Part shown: piece after piece, positions 31,596-40,487 of the stretch | How positions within the stretch are numbered: position 1 is the stretch's first letter | Layout of the letters: each line of letters opens with the position of its first letter | Origin: Arthrobacter_H rhombi | GTDB taxonomy: Bacteria > Actinomycetota > Actinomycetes > Actinomycetales > Micrococcaceae | Direction of reading: 5' to 3' | NCBI RefSeq assembly: GCF_039526245.1 | Contig: NZ_BAAAIV010000025.1 | Span: forward strand, 186,001 to 250,000 | Length of the DNA: 64,000 bases | Program-made: the position numbers and the translations under genes | The notes under the pieces: generated by a model | The model's input: the letters and a program-made list of their open reading frames with translations, nothing else | Told to the model about the DNA's origin: nothing | Databases searched by the model: none

Positions 31596-33787
31596 GCCTT
31601 GCTCCCGGCGGTGTCTGCGGCGGGCGGCAGTCCGATGGGGACTAGGGCCTCCACGGTCACGAAGGTGTTCTTGAACGCGGGCATCCCGCTGAGAGGATCG
31701 GTCAAAGCGTCAGTGAGCAGGTTGGCGCTGCCGGATCCGGCGAAATGAAACGGCAGGAAGACGGCATCCCGGCGCATCCCGGTGCTGAACTGGACGCGGG
31801 CCAGCACCCGGCCACGTTGGTTGTTGAGGGAGACGAACTCGCCGTCGCGCACGCCGAGCTCCAGGGCCGTCGTCGGGTGGAGTTCCGCCCGCGGCTCCGG
31901 TTGCGCGGCGAGGAGCTCGCCGGTCCGCCGGGTCTGCGATCCGCTCTGGTAGTGCTCGAGGAGGCGCCCGGTCAGCAGGGTTAGGTGTCGGCGGCCGTCG
32001 TGCTGTTCGGCCGGGGCGCCGACGCGCACTCCCACGAGTCGGGCCCGTCCGTCAGCGTGGGCGAATCGGTCGAGGAACAGTCGAGGGGTGCCCAGGAGCG
32101 TGGGGCCCGGTTCCGACGGCCCGGTGGCCTCGGCAGATGGGGTGGCAGGGCACGGCCAATACATGGCAGCCCCGTCGTCGAGCGCCGCATAGGTGATGCC
32201 CGAATAGTCGGCCAGGCCGCCGGCCGAGGCGGCACGCAGCTCCTCGAAGACCTCGCGCGGGTCGGCCGGAAAACGCCCGGGTGCGCCCAACCGCCGGGCC
32301 AACTCGGAGAAGATCCAGAGCTCGGAACGGGCCTCCGGTGGTGGATCGATGGTACGACGGCGTCGCAGCACGCGACCCTCCAGGTTCGTCATCGTCCCTT
32401 CTTCCTCGGCCCACTGCAGGACCGGCAGCACCAGATCGGCCATGGCGGCCGTCTCGGAGAGGAAGAAGTCGGCGACGACGAGGAAGTCAAGGCGGCGCAA
32501 TCCCTCGATGACCCGCGTCGCATCGGGTGCGGAGACCGCCACATTGGCGCCATGGACCAGGAGCATTCGTGCCCCTCCGGGCTTCCCCAACCCGTGGAGC
32601 AACTCGGTTGCGGGCAGCCCCGGACCGGGGATGGCCGAAGCGTCGACCCCCCACACGCCGGCGACGTGGGAACGGTGTGCGGGGTCCGTGATCTTGCGGT
32701 ATCCCGGCAACTGGTCGCACTTCTGCCCATGTTCGCGCCCGCCCTGTCCGTTGCCCTGCCCGGTCAGCGTCCCGTAGCCACCGCACGTGGTGCCCGGAAG
32801 CCCCAGCAGCAATGCCAGGTTGATGGCCGCCGTCGTGGTATCCGTGCCATTGACGTGCTGTTCGATGCCGCGTCCGGTGAGCACGTAGACGCGCCGGCCG
32901 CCGGACCGCGCTTCCCTGGCGGCGTCGGCCAGCTGGTGGGCAATTTCCCGTACCCGTGCTGCCGGAACGCCGGTGGCCCCCTGGACCCGCTCGGGCCACC
33001 ACGGAGCGACCGTACGCACGATGTCGGACCGTCCAGAGGTGCGTCTGGCCAGATAGCGCTCGTCGGCGAGGCCCTCGACCAGGACCACGTGGCACAGCCC
33101 GAGCAGCAGCTGCAGGTCGGTGCCCGGGGTCGGCTGGAGATGTACGCCGCCTCCGTTCCCTGTCAGCTCCGCGGTGGCGGTGCGCCGTGGATCGACGACG
33201 ATCAAGCCGCCGGCATCCCGGGCTGCCTGCAGGTGCCGGACAAAGGGTGGCATCGTCTCGGCGACGTTGGAACCGAGCAACAGGATCGTCCCGGCGCCGC
33301 CGAGGTCAGTCAGCGGGAAGGGCAGCCCTCGGTCCAGCCCGAACGCCCGGTTTCCGGCGGCGGCCGCGGAAGACATGCAGAACCTGCCGTTGTAGTCCAC
33401 GCGGGAGGTCCCCACGGCCAGGCGGGCGAACTTCCCCAACTGGTACGCCTTCTCATTGGTCAGGCTGCCTCCGCCGAACAGGGCAATGCCATCGGGCCCG
33501 TGAGTGCCGCGCACTGCCTCGATCCGGTCGGCGAGCGTGTCGAGCGCTTCGGGCCACGACACGTGGTGCAACTGCCCGTCGGGCCCGCGGAGCAATGGCT
33601 CGCCCAGCCGTTCGGGTGACTGCAACAGCGAACCGGCCGACCAGCCCTTGCGGCACAGTGAACCCGCATTGGTGGGAAAATCGCGTCCTTGGATTTCCGG
33701 TTCGCGGCCCTCACCCGCTGTCACGATCATGGCACATTGCAGGGCGCAGTACGGGCAATGGGTCGCGGAGCGGGGTGCGGTTGCCAT
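31592..33787 (-). CDS. Assimilatory nitrate reductase catalytic subunit (molybdopterin, [4Fe-4S])
   Basis: Reduces nitrate to nitrite for nitrogen assimilation in the cytoplasm. The 731-aa protein belongs to the molybdopterin oxidoreductases (NasA/NasC, NarB group). The N-terminal [4Fe-4S] ligands are C11, C14, C18 and C45 (CPYCALQC and SLCRKG). Later blocks include VDYNGRFCMSSAAAAGNRAF, LLLGSNVAETMPPFVRH, YGTLTGQGNGQGGREHGQKC and the C-terminal dinucleotide-binding LTGRLLEHYQSGSQTRRTG. No Tat signal is present, as expected for an assimilatory enzyme. ATG 33787 begins one base after the narK stop, and the C-terminal BFD domain seen in some NasA proteins is instead on the separate NasB-like subunit. 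Confidence 0.92.
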   Translation of the reverse strand: MATAPRSATHCPYCALQCAMIVTAGEGREPEIQGRDFPTNAGSLCRKGWSAGSLLQSPERLGEPLLRGPDGQLHHVSWPEALDTLADRIEAVRGTHGPDGIALFGGGSLTNEKAYQLGKFARLAVGTSRVDYNGRFCMSSAAAAGNRAFGLDRGLPFPLTDLGGAGTILLLGSNVAETMPPFVRHLQAARDAGGLIVVDPRRTATAELTGNGGGVHLQPTPGTDLQLLLGLCHVVLVEGLADERYLARRTSGRSDIVRTVAPWWPERVQGATGVPAARVREIAHQLADAAREARSGGRRVYVLTGRGIEQHVNGTDTTTAAINLALLLGLPGTTCGGYGTLTGQGNGQGGREHGQKCDQLPGYRKITDPAHRSHVAGVWGVDASAIPGPGLPATELLHGLGKPGGARMLLVHGANVAVSAPDATRVIEGLRRLDFLVVADFFLSETAAMADLVLPVLQWAEEEGTMTNLEGRVLRRRRTIDPPPEARSELWIFSELARRLGAPGRFPADPREVFEELRAASAGGLADYSGITYAALDDGAAMYWPCPATPSAEATGPSEPGPTLLGTPRLFLDRFAHADGRARLVGVRVGAPAEQHDGRRHLTLLTGRLLEHYQSGSQTRRTGELLAAQPEPRAELHPTTALELGVRDGEFVSLNNQRGRVLARVQFSTGMRRDAVFLPFHFAGSGSANLLTDALTDPLSGMPAFKNTFVTVEALVPIGLPPAADTAGSKA

Positions 33788-33788
33788 C

Positions 33789-35222
33789 CTAGGCACCCGG
33801 GCCCGAGAAGGGGGAGGAACTGCGCTGGTAGTTGAACCAGGCCAATCCCGACATGACCCCGTAAATGCCGACGAAACACCAGAAGGCGGTGGCGTAGCTT
33901 CCGGTCGCCCCAAGGGACGCGCCTAGCGCCTGCGGTATCAGGAACCCGCCGTAAGCGCCGATGGCAGATACCAGCCCCAGCGCGGCGGCGGCCTGCCGTT
34001 CGGTGGAGACCGACGGTGCCCCGGGCCGTCCGGAGCCGTCGGATAACCGGGCGCGTATGGCAAACACGGCCGGGATCATCCGGTAGGTCGAGCCGTTGCC
34101 GACTCCGCTGGTTCCGAAGAGCAGCACGAACAGTCCCAGGAACAACCAGAAACTGCCCGCTGGAAGGGACAGTGTCGACGCTGCAGTGATCGCCGCCATG
34201 ACGATGAATGCGGCGATCGTGATGCGCGCGCCGCCATGCCTGTCCGCCAGACGTCCACCGAGCGGCCGGGTGAGCGAACCGACCAGCGGCCCGAGAAAGG
34301 CCAGCGAGAGCGCGGCACCGAGGACGGTGAAGGAGGAGAACTCAGGGAAGGAATCCTTGATGAGTTTCGGAAAGACAGCCGAGAAGCCGATGAAGGACCC
34401 AAAAGTTCCGATGTAGAGGACCGAGATGACCCACATTTGGGGTTCGCGCAGGGCTGCCAACGATCCGGAGAGATCGGATCGGGCATGGCTGAGATTGTGC
34501 ATGTTCCGGAATGCGAGGACCGCCGCGAGCAGGATGAGCGGCATCCACATCAAGCCGGCCAGCGGAAGTTGCAGCGAACCGGCAGCGAAGATGGTGACCG
34601 CGATCGGGACGGCCAGCTGGGCCACGGCCGCGCCGAGGTTACCTCCGGCCGCGTTCAGGCCCAACGCCCAGCCCTTCTCCCGTGCCGGGTAGAAGTACGT
34701 GATGTTCGCCATCGAGCTGGCGAAGTTCCCGCCACCGAATCCGGCCAGGCCGGCCAGCGTGAGAAGTGCCCAGAAGGGGGTCGTTGGATCGGATACCGCC
34801 CAAGCCATGCCGCCAACCGGCACCAACAGCAACAGGGCGGAAATCACCGTCCAGTTGCGGCCACCGAACCGGGCCACCATGAACGTATAGGGGATCCGCA
34901 GAGTGGCCCCGACGAGGCTTGGTATCGAAATCAGCCAGAACAGCTGGTTGGTCCCCAGCTCGAATCCCGCCGTCGGCAGGTATATGGCCACGATCGACCA
35001 CAATTGCCAGACCACGAAGCCAAGAAACTCGCAGAAGATCGAGTACTTCAGGTTCACCCTCGCTGTCCGGCTGCCGACTTCGTTCCAGAAATGAGGGTCT
35101 TCGGCATCCCAGTTCTCAATCCATCGGCCGGGCTTGACCTCGATCCGGATCGGGGTTGCAGGGCTGGGCGCCGGTGTGAGTTGTTCGGTGTGGCCCACGG
35201 ATACCTCCACGTTGTGTGTCAT
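33789..35222 (-). CDS. narK: Nitrate/nitrite transporter NarK
   Basis: Major-facilitator nitrate importer or nitrate/nitrite exchanger; 477 aa with 12 membrane segments. It shows the nitrate-porter glycine-rich signature LAGFGGGNFASSMANITYFY with PAREKGWALGLNAAGGNLG, and the second-half signature GLFVLLFGTSGVGNGSTYRM. ATG 35222 is taken; a TTG at 35243 is possible. It is first in a narK-nasA-nasB operon, so it feeds nitrate to the reductase encoded behind it. It diverges from the hisC-like gene, and the 127-bp gap must hold both promoters. Confidence 0.93.
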   Translation of the reverse strand: MTHNVEVSVGHTEQLTPAPSPATPIRIEVKPGRWIENWDAEDPHFWNEVGSRTARVNLKYSIFCEFLGFVVWQLWSIVAIYLPTAGFELGTNQLFWLISIPSLVGATLRIPYTFMVARFGGRNWTVISALLLLVPVGGMAWAVSDPTTPFWALLTLAGLAGFGGGNFASSMANITYFYPAREKGWALGLNAAGGNLGAAVAQLAVPIAVTIFAAGSLQLPLAGLMWMPLILLAAVLAFRNMHNLSHARSDLSGSLAALREPQMWVISVLYIGTFGSFIGFSAVFPKLIKDSFPEFSSFTVLGAALSLAFLGPLVGSLTRPLGGRLADRHGGARITIAAFIVMAAITAASTLSLPAGSFWLFLGLFVLLFGTSGVGNGSTYRMIPAVFAIRARLSDGSGRPGAPSVSTERQAAAALGLVSAIGAYGGFLIPQALGASLGATGSYATAFWCFVGIYGVMSGLAWFNYQRSSSPFSGPGA

Positions 35223-35349
35223 CGTCTGGGACCACAGTGCCAAGGCAGTGTTTCGGGAATTCGCGGATGCGGTTTCGCGCCGGGTAACGCTTCCTCACTG
35301 GCCCCCCGGCGGGGAGTGAGACACGGCTCGGCAACGTTAGGCTGGGGGC

Positions 35350-36471
35350 ATGAGCAACGAGAACCCCGTCACACCCGTCGAGGTGCAACCACGTCCCGTA
35401 CTGGGACAGCTTCCGAAGTATGCCGCGGGCAAACCCCCGGCCGTCATTCCGGGGCTGACCTCCTACAAGCTGTCCTCCAACGAGAATCCCCAGCCGCCGG
35501 TGCCGGCAGTGCTGGCGGCCATCCGTGAGGGCATCGACTTCAACCGCTACCCGGACCCGCTGGCAACGAAGCTGCGCGAGGCACTGGCCGGATACCTTGA
35601 CGTGCCGGCGGACGATATCGTCACCGGTGCCGGAAGCCTGGGCGCCCTGACCCAGATCCTGCAAACCTTTGCGGGCCAGAACGACGACGATGTCGCCGAT
35701 GAGGTCATCTACGCCTGGCGCTCGTTCGAGGCCTACCCCATCGTCGTGCAGACCACTGGTGCGGATGCCGTCGAGATCCCGAACCTGCCGGATGGGCGAC
35801 ATGACCTGGATGCCATGGCCGCCGCGGTCAACGCGCAGACTTCTGTCGTGTTGCTGTGCACGCCCAACAACCCCACGGGTCCGGTGTTGACCACCGCCGA
35901 GGTCGAGAAGTTCATCAACTCCGTCCCCGCGAACGTGCTGATCGTCATCGACGAGGCCTACAACGAATTCGTGCGCCACGATGACGCAGTCAACGGCATC
36001 GAGATGTACCGCAAGTACCCCAATGTCGTCGTTCTGCGGACGTTCTCCAAGGCGCACGGGTTGGCCAACCTGCGCGTCGGCTACTCCATTTCCCACCCGT
36101 CGATCACGCAGTACCTGCGCGTCATCGCCACGCCGTTCGCTGTGTCCAGCCTGGCGGAAAAGGCGGCAGTGGCATCGATTACGCACATCGACGATGTTGT
36201 CGAAAGCGTACAACGCGTCGTGGACGAGCGGACGCGGGTGGTCGAGGGTCTGCGCGAACTCGGGTGGGACATCCCCGACGCCCAGGGGAACTTCGTCTGG
36301 CTCGCTTTCGGCGATGAGACCCCCGCATTCGCCCGGGCTGCCGGGGAGCAGGCGCTCTCCGTGCGGGCCTTCGGGAACGAGGGGCTGCGGGTGACCATCG
36401 GCGAAGCGGAAGCAAATACGCGTTTTCTCGCGCTTTGTAGCAACTATCCAAAACGACCCACCCTTTCCTAG
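35350..36471 (+). CDS. Histidinol-phosphate / aromatic aminotransferase (HisC-like)
   Basis: PLP-dependent aminotransferase of the HisC subgroup; 373 aa. Key features are the KLSSNENPQPP substrate-binding segment, TGAGSLGALTQIL, LCTPNNPTGPVLT, the PLP-ring Asp in VIDEAYNEFV, the Schiff-base lysine in RTFSKAHGLANLRVGY and the terminal Arg in GLRVTIGEAE. In actinobacteria such solo hisC-like genes outside the his operon are often aromatic (phenylalanine) aminotransferases. It precedes a 2-oxoacid dehydrogenase operon, consistent with amino-acid breakdown, but a large palindrome separates them. Confidence 0.9.
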   Translation: MSNENPVTPVEVQPRPVLGQLPKYAAGKPPAVIPGLTSYKLSSNENPQPPVPAVLAAIREGIDFNRYPDPLATKLREALAGYLDVPADDIVTGAGSLGALTQILQTFAGQNDDDVADEVIYAWRSFEAYPIVVQTTGADAVEIPNLPDGRHDLDAMAAAVNAQTSVVLLCTPNNPTGPVLTTAEVEKFINSVPANVLIVIDEAYNEFVRHDDAVNGIEMYRKYPNVVVLRTFSKAHGLANLRVGYSISHPSITQYLRVIATPFAVSSLAEKAAVASITHIDDVVESVQRVVDERTRVVEGLRELGWDIPDAQGNFVWLAFGDETPAFARAAGEQALSVRAFGNEGLRVTIGEAEANTRFLALCSNYPKRPTLS

Positions 36472-36529
36472 CCGGTCTCCAATCCCGGTCGTCGGCCTGC
36501 AGGACAGTAGGCTTGAGGGGTATTTCCGC

Positions 36530-36569
36530 TATATGCCCCCCACGGAATGCATTCCGCGGGGGGCATATA
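36530..36569. promoter_or_regulatory. 40-bp palindrome upstream of the 2-oxoacid dehydrogenase operon
   Basis: Left arm TATATGCCCCCC (36530-36541) and right arm GGGGGGCATATA (36558-36569) are perfect complements. Between them CGGAATGCATTCCG (36543-36556) is itself a perfect 14-bp palindrome. Only the A36542/C36557 pair is mismatched. It ends 24 bp before the E1 alpha start and begins 58 bp after the hisC-like stop, with no T-tract. It may be a terminator hairpin, or a symmetric protein-binding site with two nested palindromes. Confidence 0.75.
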
Positions 36570-36593
36570 TCCGACCGAAGGGTATCCACGCGC

Positions 36594-37757
36594 ATGACCT
36601 CAACCGCACAGGCGATGGCAGCAACCGATATGGTCCAGTTGCTGACGCCAGACGGAGAGCTCCGACAGGATGAGGTGTACTCGCCCTATCTGGAAGACGT
36701 CGATGCCGAGCGGATGCGCGGTTTCTATCGCGACATGGCGTTGACCCGGCGGTTTGACGAGGAGGCAACGGCCTTGCAGCGCCAGGGCCAGCTGGCTCTT
36801 TGGGTTCCGCTGCGGGGGCAGGAAGCCGCCCAAATTGGTTCGGGTCGGGCCACCGAGGCGCGCGACTACATCTTCCCCACCTACCGCGAGCACGGCGTTG
36901 CGCTGACCCGCGACGTGGACTTCCCGCAGATGCTGCGCATTTTCCGTGGCATCTCCAACGGTGGGTGGGATCCCCGCGAGAACAACTTCCACATGTACAC
37001 CATGGTGCTCGCCGCCCAGATGCCGCACGCAGCCGGATACGCCATGGGGATCCAGCGCGACCAGGCCGGCTGGGACGCCGAACGGCTCGCGACCGAAGGC
37101 ACCGCCGTGGTCGCCTACTTCGGCGACGGTTCTTCATCAGAGGGCGACGCCCACGAATCCATGGTGTTCGCCGCGAGCAACCAGGCACCGGTCGTCTTCT
37201 TCTGCCAGAACAACCAGTGGGCCATCTCGGTGCCGTTCGAGGTCCAGTCCCGCGTCCCGCTGGTCCAGCGCGCCGCCGGGTACGGGTTCCCCGGCATCCG
37301 CGTCGACGGCAACGATGTGCTGGCCGTGCACGCCGTCACCCGCTGGGCCCTCGAACATGCGCGGTCGGGCCGGGGGCCGGTGCTCATCGAAGCCCAGACC
37401 TACCGGGTCGGTGCCCACACCACCGCCGATGACCCCACCAAATACCGCACGACGGCGGAGGAGGAGACGTGGGGGCCGAAAGATCCCCTGGCCCGCCTGG
37501 AAACCTACCTGCGTGGCCAGGGGCTGGTCGATGAGGACTTCTTCGTGCAGTTGGCTGCCGACGGTGACGAGATGGCTGCCCGGGTCCGCCGCGAGGCCAT
37601 GGCCTTCCCGGCACCGACGTTGGCGCAGTCCTTCGCCAACGTCTACGCGGAGGCCCACCCGCTGATCCGTGAGGAACTGGAGTTCCACCGGCAGTACGAA
37701 GCCGGGTTCGCCGACGCTGATGTGACGTCCATTGAGCCGCAGGGAGATGCCCGATGA
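36594..37757 (+). CDS. 2-oxoacid dehydrogenase E1 component, alpha subunit (branched-chain/pyruvate type)
   Basis: Thiamine-pyrophosphate-dependent decarboxylation of a 2-oxoacid, as part of a branched-chain or pyruvate dehydrogenase complex; 387 aa. The TPP motif is GDGSSSEGDAHESMVFAA followed by FFCQNNQWAIS. Earlier, LTRRFDEEATALQRQGQLAL and YIFPTYREHG are typical. The later SRGPVLIEAQTYR-like segment and the phosphorylation-loop region GAHTTADDPTKYR match branched-chain E1 alpha. ATG 36594 gives the normal length. It overlaps the E1 beta gene by 4 nt. Branched-chain specificity is favoured by the HisC-like neighbour but not proven. Confidence 0.9.
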   Translation: MTSTAQAMAATDMVQLLTPDGELRQDEVYSPYLEDVDAERMRGFYRDMALTRRFDEEATALQRQGQLALWVPLRGQEAAQIGSGRATEARDYIFPTYREHGVALTRDVDFPQMLRIFRGISNGGWDPRENNFHMYTMVLAAQMPHAAGYAMGIQRDQAGWDAERLATEGTAVVAYFGDGSSSEGDAHESMVFAASNQAPVVFFCQNNQWAISVPFEVQSRVPLVQRAAGYGFPGIRVDGNDVLAVHAVTRWALEHARSGRGPVLIEAQTYRVGAHTTADDPTKYRTTAEEETWGPKDPLARLETYLRGQGLVDEDFFVQLAADGDEMAARVRREAMAFPAPTLAQSFANVYAEAHPLIREELEFHRQYEAGFADADVTSIEPQGDAR

Positions 37758-38728
37758 CCACCATGACCCTGGCCAAGGCCCTGTCCTCCGGCCTGCGCCG
37801 CGTGCTGGAAGGCAACCCGAAATCACTGTTGATCGGTGAGGACATCGGCCGGCTCGGTGGTGTCTACCGCATCACCGAAGGCCTGATGGCAGATTTCGGA
37901 ACGGACCGGGTCGTGGACAGCCCCCTGGCCGAATCCGGCATCATCGGCGCCTCGATCGGCATGAGCCTGCGCGGCTACGCCCCGATCGCCGAGATCCAGT
38001 TCGACGGCTTCGTCTTCCCGGGGTTCAACCAGATCACCACCCAGCTGGCCAAGATGAGGGCCCGCTCGGAGGGTCGGTTTGGCGCCCCGGTCGTCGTGCG
38101 CATTCCCTATGGCGGGGGCATCGGTTCCATCGAGCACCACTCGGAGTCGCCGGAGGCGCTCTTCGCGCACACCCCTGGCCTGCGCATCATCACCCCGTCC
38201 AATCCCAACGATGCCTACTGGATGATCCAGCAGGCCGCCGCCTGCCAGGACCCGGTGATCTTCTTCGAACCCAAGCGCCGATATTGGCTCAAGGGCGAAG
38301 TCGATACCGAGACGCCGGCACCGGACGCTTTCAGCGCGCAGGTCATCCGCGAGGGAACGGACGCAACGATCGTCACCTACGGGCCGCTCGTTCCCGTGGC
38401 CCTCGCCGCAGCCGAGGCCGCCCGGGAGGACGGCCGCAACATCGAGGTCATTGACCTGCGCTCGATCAGCCCCATCGATTTCGATACGGTGATCACCTCG
38501 GTACAGAAGACCGGCCGGCTCATCGTGACCCACGAGGCCCCTACTTTCGGGGGGATCGGCGGCGAAATAGCCGCCCGTGTTTCCGAGCGGGCCTTCCTCT
38601 CACTCGAGGCGCCAGTGATCCGGGTCGGTGGATTCCACATGCCCTACCCGGTGGCGAAGGTCGAGGAACAGTACCTGCCGGACATCGACAAGTTGCTCGA
38701 TGCGCTGGACCGTTCCTTCGAGTATTAG
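37754..38728 (+). CDS. 2-oxoacid dehydrogenase E1 component, beta subunit
   Basis: Partner of the alpha subunit in an alpha2-beta2 E1 tetramer; 324 aa. It has LIGEDIGRLGGVYRITEGL, the DSPLAESGIIGASIGMSLRG segment, EIQFDGFVFPGFNQI and RIPYGGGIGSIEHHSES, all hallmark E1 beta blocks, and the C-terminal IVTHEAPTFGGIGGEIAAR. ATG 37754 overlaps the alpha stop (ATGA), so stoichiometric expression is expected. The E2 gene follows after 42 bp. Confidence 0.94.
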   Translation: MTTMTLAKALSSGLRRVLEGNPKSLLIGEDIGRLGGVYRITEGLMADFGTDRVVDSPLAESGIIGASIGMSLRGYAPIAEIQFDGFVFPGFNQITTQLAKMRARSEGRFGAPVVVRIPYGGGIGSIEHHSESPEALFAHTPGLRIITPSNPNDAYWMIQQAAACQDPVIFFEPKRRYWLKGEVDTETPAPDAFSAQVIREGTDATIVTYGPLVPVALAAAEAAREDGRNIEVIDLRSISPIDFDTVITSVQKTGRLIVTHEAPTFGGIGGEIAARVSERAFLSLEAPVIRVGGFHMPYPVAKVEEQYLPDIDKLLDALDRSFEY

Positions 38729-38770
38729 GCCAACCGGCACCCCGAACAGCACGCGCCCAAGGAGCCATCC

Positions 38771-40231
38771 ATGAGTACCTTCAAACTGCCGGACGTCGGC
38801 GAAGGCCTGACCGAGGCGGACATCGCCTCCTGGAAGGTCCAGCCCGGCGACACCGTGGAGATCAACCAGGTCTTCGTGGAAATCGAGACCGCCAAATCCC
38901 TCGTTGAGCTGCCCAGCCCCTACGCAGGGGTCGTGACCGAGTTGCATGCGGCCGAAGGCCAGACCGTAGAGGTCGGCCAGCCGCTTTTCTCGGTCGACGA
39001 GATCGGGCAAGAGGCACCGGCTCCCCAGGAACCCGGCGTCGAGTCGGCTCCCGTCGCGGACGTCGCTGACAATTCGGCGCCGACGGCAGCGGAGGAGAAG
39101 GCTCCCGGCCCCCTGGTTGGCTCCGGCCCCAAGGCCGATCCCGTACGACGCCGGCCGCGTACCCAGCGCGGGACGCCAGCCGGCAGCCCGGCCGGCCCGG
39201 AACCCGTGCCGACCGTTGCGCCCTCCCCGGCCGCGAGGAACCGTCCCGCGACCGGAACACCTGCGGCGGCTCCGCAGCCGACCCCGGCGACAACAGGAAA
39301 TCGGGCAGTTGCCGCCCGCCAGTCGGTCTCCCAACTGCTGGACCGGGTCCTGGCCAAGCCCCCCGTTCGCAAGATCGCCAAGGAGTTGGGGATCGACCTG
39401 GCCAAGATCAGCGGCACCGGACTGCGCGGGGAGATCACCCGTGAAGACCTGATTTCCTACCAAGGCCAGCGCGAGGCCGAACAGGACCAGGCCCCGACGT
39501 TCTGGATGCCGGGCAGCGTGGACGAGGACCGGGTTACCCGCGAACCCGTTCGTGGCGTGCGCAAGGCGACCGCCAAGGCCATGGTGGAGTCCGCCTCCAA
39601 CGCGCCGCATGTGAGCATCTTCGTCGACGTCGATGCCTCCCGCACCATGGAGTTCACCCAGCGGCTCAAGAAGTCCCGGGACTTCGAGGGCATCAAGGTC
39701 TCACCGCTGTTGATCCTGGCGAAGGCAGTGATCTGGGCGGCTGCTCGCAACCCCAGTGTCAATGCCAGCTGGGTGGACCGGCCCGAGGGAGGGGCCGAGA
39801 TCCACGTCAAGCACTACATGAACCTGGGCATCGCCGCAGCCACCCCGCGTGGCCTGCTGGTGCCGAACATCAAGGATGCCCAGGATCTGAGCCTGAAGGA
39901 GCTGGCCGTCGCCCTCAACGACTTGGCAGTCACGGCCCGTGAAGGCAAGACGAAACCCGAGGACATGCGCGGCGGTTCGCTCACGGTGACCAACATCGGT
40001 GCCCTCGGCATCGACACCGGTACGCCGATCATCAATCCCGGCGAGGTGGCCATCGTCGCGTTCGGAACCATCCGGCAGAAGCCGTGGGTCGTCTCCGGCG
40101 AAGTCATCCCGCGGTGGATCACCACCCTGGGGGGAAGCTTTGACCACCGCGTCGTCGACGGCGATCTCTCGGCCCGTTTCATGGCCGACGTCGCCGCCAT
40201 CATGGAGGAGCCCGCGCTTCTTCTTGACTAA
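38771..40231 (+). CDS. 2-oxoacid dehydrogenase E2 component (dihydrolipoamide acyltransferase)
   Basis: Core of the complex; transfers the acyl group from lipoate to CoA. The 486-aa protein has one lipoyl domain with lipoylation site K42 (EIETAKSLVEL), a long Pro/Ala/Glu linker (about 80-175), a peripheral subunit-binding domain (PPVRKIAKELGIDLAKISGT) that recruits E1/E3, and a catalytic domain ending with the active-site HxxxDG in GGSFDHRVVDGDLSARF. A single lipoyl domain is usual for branched-chain complexes. No E3 (dihydrolipoamide dehydrogenase) gene is present in the window, so E3 must come from elsewhere. Confidence 0.95.
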   Translation: MSTFKLPDVGEGLTEADIASWKVQPGDTVEINQVFVEIETAKSLVELPSPYAGVVTELHAAEGQTVEVGQPLFSVDEIGQEAPAPQEPGVESAPVADVADNSAPTAAEEKAPGPLVGSGPKADPVRRRPRTQRGTPAGSPAGPEPVPTVAPSPAARNRPATGTPAAAPQPTPATTGNRAVAARQSVSQLLDRVLAKPPVRKIAKELGIDLAKISGTGLRGEITREDLISYQGQREAEQDQAPTFWMPGSVDEDRVTREPVRGVRKATAKAMVESASNAPHVSIFVDVDASRTMEFTQRLKKSRDFEGIKVSPLLILAKAVIWAAARNPSVNASWVDRPEGGAEIHVKHYMNLGIAAATPRGLLVPNIKDAQDLSLKELAVALNDLAVTAREGKTKPEDMRGGSLTVTNIGALGIDTGTPIINPGEVAIVAFGTIRQKPWVVSGEVIPRWITTLGGSFDHRVVDGDLSARFMADVAAIMEEPALLLD

Positions 40232-40262
40232 GGCCGCAATCCGCGGAGGCAGGGCGGCCCGG

Positions 40263-40397
40263 TCAGCCAGTGAATGCGCTGATCCCCGTGCCACGCGACG
40301 CCAGTTGTGTCACGGTGCTCGATATCAGGTCCTGCATGGCGGTCGCTGCACGGGTCAGGCCCACATCCTTGCGGTGGGCGAGACTCGCCAGCCGCGT
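40263..40397 (-). pseudogene. Possible regulator gene remnant (C-terminal fragment)
   Basis: A 45-codon open stretch on the minus strand ends in ...RLASLAHRKDVGLTRAATAM then QDLISSTVTQLASRGTGISAFTG and a stop. Composition and the closing pattern are protein-like and recall the end of a LysR-type substrate-binding domain, but a stop codon cuts the frame just upstream (40398-40400) and nothing else of the gene is present. It occupies most of the 256-bp gap between the E2 gene and idi. Low confidence. Confidence 0.22.
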
Positions 40398-40487
40398 CTA
40401 CGCATGCCGCCGCGGCCGTGCCGTTGATCGGCTAGGGTTCGAGTGGATATCCGGAACTCACCGGTAGGACCACGGGCAGGAGCAGAT

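Noticed and set aside
35223..35349. GlnR-type site (GTTAC...GAAAC) on the minus strand upstream of narK
   Set aside because: The half-sites are present but spaced one base too far apart for the GTnAC-N6-GnAAC pattern, and no second pair is in register, so I did not list it.
36513..36593. 27-residue N-terminal extension of the E1 alpha subunit
   Set aside because: It would be encoded by the 40-bp palindrome and has no ribosome-binding site; ATG 36594 gives the family length.
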